Shown here one piece after another: positions 61,869 through 64,000 of a stretch of 64,000 nt of DNA (position 1 is its first letter; each line of letters starts with the position of its first letter). The stretch is from Lachnospiraceae bacterium XPB1003 (GTDB lineage: Bacteria; Bacillota; Clostridia; Lachnospirales; Lachnospiraceae), in contig FMVK01000001.1 in NCBI GenBank assembly GCA_900102065.1, forward strand, positions 1 to 64,000. The letters are read 5' to 3'. The notes below the pieces were generated by a model that searched no databases, was not told where the DNA came from, and saw only the letters and a program-made list of their open reading frames with translations. The position numbers and the translations under genes were made by a program.

Positions 61869-62912
61869 TTACTTTCCACGCACCTTATTAACTATCTTTC
61901 TGTAACCAAACAGCAGCACATACCATACAAAGAATCCGAAATTATCCTTCATATGTAGATCTATGAGCTTCCTGTCCTCTTCTTTTATGAATTCAGCGTA
62001 GTATCTGTTATCTCTGAATCCGGGAACATTTTCTCTGATCATCGAGCGCAGCTCTCCCGTATTCTTCAAGCTTCTCTTCTTTCCGCTGTACATATACGAG
62101 AAAAGCGTTGTCACATAAGACAGCTCACTGAACCTGAATTCTATCTCATCCCTGTATTTATCCATAAGTCCGCGGCTTTTGCATTCTTCAAGGAATATCA
62201 GCCCCGCTTTTACTCTGTCCTTACATTTCTCCCATGTCACATAATGTGTTGTGGATCCGGACACCGTCAGATAAAAATATAACGGTTCCGGAACATATTC
62301 AAAATGATTAAAATACATGGACCACAAGGGCGCCGCACAATTATCTTCATAGAAGATCCCTTCAGGAAAGACCAGCCCGTTCTCCTCTAGAAGACTTCTT
62401 TTGTATATCTTTGTTACAACACTTCCCGTCCTTATAATAAGGCTCTTATGCTGTTCTTCATTAAGTATTCCCGTCTGCTCGGGCTTATTGTTCGCCACAT
62501 TATTCTGCGGAGTAAAAGTATGATGATCGACTATAGTATAGTCACAGCCTACAACATCTGCGCCGGTTTCATCTGCCTTTTTCAAAAGCTTTTCGAACAT
62601 GTCCGGTGCCGCATAATCATCACTGTCCATGAAACCTATCCATTCACCGCGGGCTTCCTTCATGCCTCTGTTTCTTGCTCCGCCCTGACGGTGATTTTCG
62701 GCACAAAAAATAGCATGAAATTCTTTTCCCTGCCCTGTTGCGTATTTTCCCTCGTATTCTTTAAGTATGGCGGCAGATCCATCCGTGGATGCATCATCAA
62801 CAGCGATTATCTCTATATCATCCACGCTTTGATCTAAAAGAGAATCCAGACAATGCTTTAATTTATCATCTGCCTCCATATTGTAAACAGGAACTATTAT
62901 CGACAATCTCAT
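61869..62912 (-). CDS. GT2 glycosyltransferase
   Basis: A 347-residue glycosyltransferase with a GT-A domain: SIIVPVYNMEADDKL, DDASTDGSAAIL, NRGMKEARGEWI, and FMDSDDYA with the DxD metal site, followed by a helical C-terminal half of about 170 residues with YFYLTVSGSTTH. It is of the WcaA/EpsJ type. No membrane segments. It overlaps PseG upstream by 4 bases. Confidence 0.9.
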   Translation of the reverse strand: MRLSIIVPVYNMEADDKLKHCLDSLLDQSVDDIEIIAVDDASTDGSAAILKEYEGKYATGQGKEFHAIFCAENHRQGGARNRGMKEARGEWIGFMDSDDYAAPDMFEKLLKKADETGADVVGCDYTIVDHHTFTPQNNVANNKPEQTGILNEEQHKSLIIRTGSVVTKIYKRSLLEENGLVFPEGIFYEDNCAAPLWSMYFNHFEYVPEPLYFYLTVSGSTTHYVTWEKCKDRVKAGLIFLEECKSRGLMDKYRDEIEFRFSELSYVTTLFSYMYSGKKRSLKNTGELRSMIRENVPGFRDNRYYAEFIKEEDRKLIDLHMKDNFGFFVWYVLLFGYRKIVNKVRGK

Positions 62913-63955
62913 AGTTTATTATCCGTGATCGCAGCTGCTATGCGTGCTGCGCCTTTGCCGTCAACAACCCTTCTTAAATCCACCGACATCTTCTCTCTGC
63001 GGGATAAATCATCAATGAGAGATCCAAGCTTGTCATAAAGCTCATCATAAAAGCCTTCATCTCGCACATCTCCGGCATATTCAAGCAATCCCTGTGAAGC
63101 AAAACCTTCAACATTATCTCTCTGATTATCGGCTATCATGCAGCATATTCCCGGTGTACCGGTTACTGCCAGCTCATACAATGTTGTCCCGCCTGCACTG
63201 ATACATATATCCGTATCAAGCAATGCCGCTTTAAGCGAAGGAAGATTCCTGTATGCCCTGATCTGCGGAAGCTTACCGCATTCGGAATGCTCTTTTGCCA
63301 ATCCTTCTATAGCATCATGATCATTATTGAATCGTCCGGTTATTACGGTAAATGTAATTCCTTCTAATCCTTCATGATCTTTTAATCGCTTTGTAAATCC
63401 GTAAAGCATGTGCTGTTCGTCCGAGCCGCCGCTTACCACAAGAACTTTCTTTACATCTTTGTTTATGATCTTTGTCGGAATGTTCGCATTATACTCGCTG
63501 CGAAGCGGCATATAATCACATCCCAACAGAAGCTTTGCATCCTTATATTCTTTTTTATAAGGATACTTTTTGACATTCACCGAATAGTTTATAAGAGTAT
63601 TTACATCCCAGATCCCATCATGAAGATCGTCAAAATATGCGGTACGGGTAAGGGTTGTCATTGCAGACACATATCTCTTTGAAACCCAGTAGCTGTCTAT
63701 AAGCAGTGTCTTTATCTTTCTTTTCGATATCAGATCCTCCATTACGGATATCTCATTATCGAAATCATCAAACACTCTGTTCAGGACGATAGTCTCAAAA
63801 CCCTTCTCCCGCGGCATTACCGCCGATCCTTCTTCCGCAACGATAAAGACAGGCACCGTCCCCATTTTTCGGGCAGCCTCTGCAACAGAAAGGCATCTGG
63901 TCATATGCCCCGATGCCGTAGTCTCATTTGCTTCTGTCCTTATAAAAAGCTCCAA
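62909..63955 (-). CDS. pseG: UDP-2,4-diacetamido-2,4,6-trideoxy-L-altrose hydrolase PseG
   Basis: PseG removes UDP from the pseudaminic-acid precursor, releasing the 2,4-diacetamido sugar that PseI condenses with PEP. The 348-residue GT-B-like protein begins with RTEANETTASGHMTRCLSVA (with the key GHMTRC motif around residue 17), has LIDSYWVSKRY (about 86), VVSGGSDEQHM and SAGGTTLYELAVTG. The start is TTG at 63955 with GGGAG at 7 bases. The other pseudaminic genes are probably past the right edge of the window. Confidence 0.85.
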   Translation of the reverse strand: MELFIRTEANETTASGHMTRCLSVAEAARKMGTVPVFIVAEEGSAVMPREKGFETIVLNRVFDDFDNEISVMEDLISKRKIKTLLIDSYWVSKRYVSAMTTLTRTAYFDDLHDGIWDVNTLINYSVNVKKYPYKKEYKDAKLLLGCDYMPLRSEYNANIPTKIINKDVKKVLVVSGGSDEQHMLYGFTKRLKDHEGLEGITFTVITGRFNNDHDAIEGLAKEHSECGKLPQIRAYRNLPSLKAALLDTDICISAGGTTLYELAVTGTPGICCMIADNQRDNVEGFASQGLLEYAGDVRDEGFYDELYDKLGSLIDDLSRREKMSVDLRRVVDGKGAARIAAAITDNKL

Positions 63956-63968
63956 ACTTTTTCTCCCG

Positions 63969-64000
63969 TCACGTGAAATCCTCTATCATTTCCTCGGATA
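63969..64000 (-). CDS. 3' end of a gene that continues past the window edge
   Basis: The last 32 bases on the minus strand are open in one frame, encoding SEEMIEDFT and a TGA stop at 63969-63971. It ends 13 bases before the pseG start, the spacing expected of the upstream gene in the same operon. It is too short to name; a pseudaminic-acid biosynthesis gene is likely from context. Confidence 0.4.
   Translation of the reverse strand, partial: SEEMIEDFT

Overview
The window reads as a chromosomal segment of an anaerobic Gram-positive bacterium of the Clostridia, most likely a butyrate-forming Lachnospiraceae (Butyrivibrio/Coprococcus-like). The evidence is the Ptb-Buk butyrate pathway, an FMN-riboswitch-controlled RibU, tRNA genes without encoded CCA next to an RNase Z gene, SecA with a C-terminal zinc motif, and several small families that I associate with Lachnospiraceae. 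This placement is inferred from gene content; no 16S rRNA gene is present.

Positions 1-26,100 are a housekeeping region. Two tRNA-Ser genes are followed by a small zinc-ribbon membrane protein. A tightly overlapping minus-strand operon comes next (YcxB-like protein, tsaE, tsaB, rimI, rnz, DUF6715-like protein, tsaD, ispD), joining tRNA t6A modification, tRNA 3' processing and isoprenoid synthesis. After it come a MacAB-like ABC efflux operon, an FMN riboswitch with ribU, a three-gene membrane/metalloprotease cluster, a GH25 lysozyme on the plus strand, prfB-secA, and ptb-buk. A membrane diguanylate cyclase with a partner gene follows. A plus-strand set closes the region: a His-rich CsoR-family regulator, an NYN-LOTUS protein, a DUF436 protein and pgeF.

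Positions 26,000-64,000 form one very large surface-glycan locus that runs off the right edge. Nearly all of it is minus strand with 4-bp stop/start overlaps. It holds six GT2 and seven GT4-like glycosyltransferases, six large multi-pass membrane proteins of GT-C or related type, a GtrA protein plus a GtrA domain fused to GNAT and acyltransferase-3 domains, and a PglK-like ABC exporter. It also holds nucleotide-sugar enzymes: a UDP-GalNAcA pair, a UDP-GlcA 4-epimerase, FdtA- and RffA-like dTDP-sugar enzymes, and PseG for pseudaminic acid. A DUF5672 and a DUF2334 protein lie inside it. The layout suggests a polyprenyl-linked polysaccharide, or glycoprotein glycan, that is extended in the cytosol, flipped by the ABC exporter, and decorated outside the membrane by GtrA/GtrB/GT-C type modules. 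No initiating phosphoglycosyltransferase, Wzx or Wzm/Wzt is visible in the window.

The minus-strand run is interrupted once, by a plus-strand pair at 35,959-38,261 (hexapeptide acetyltransferase and DUF6020 protein). Between this pair and the ABC exporter lies a perfect 38-bp direct repeat that carries a promoter-like element twice. I saw no CRISPR array, insertion sequence, prophage or rRNA gene.
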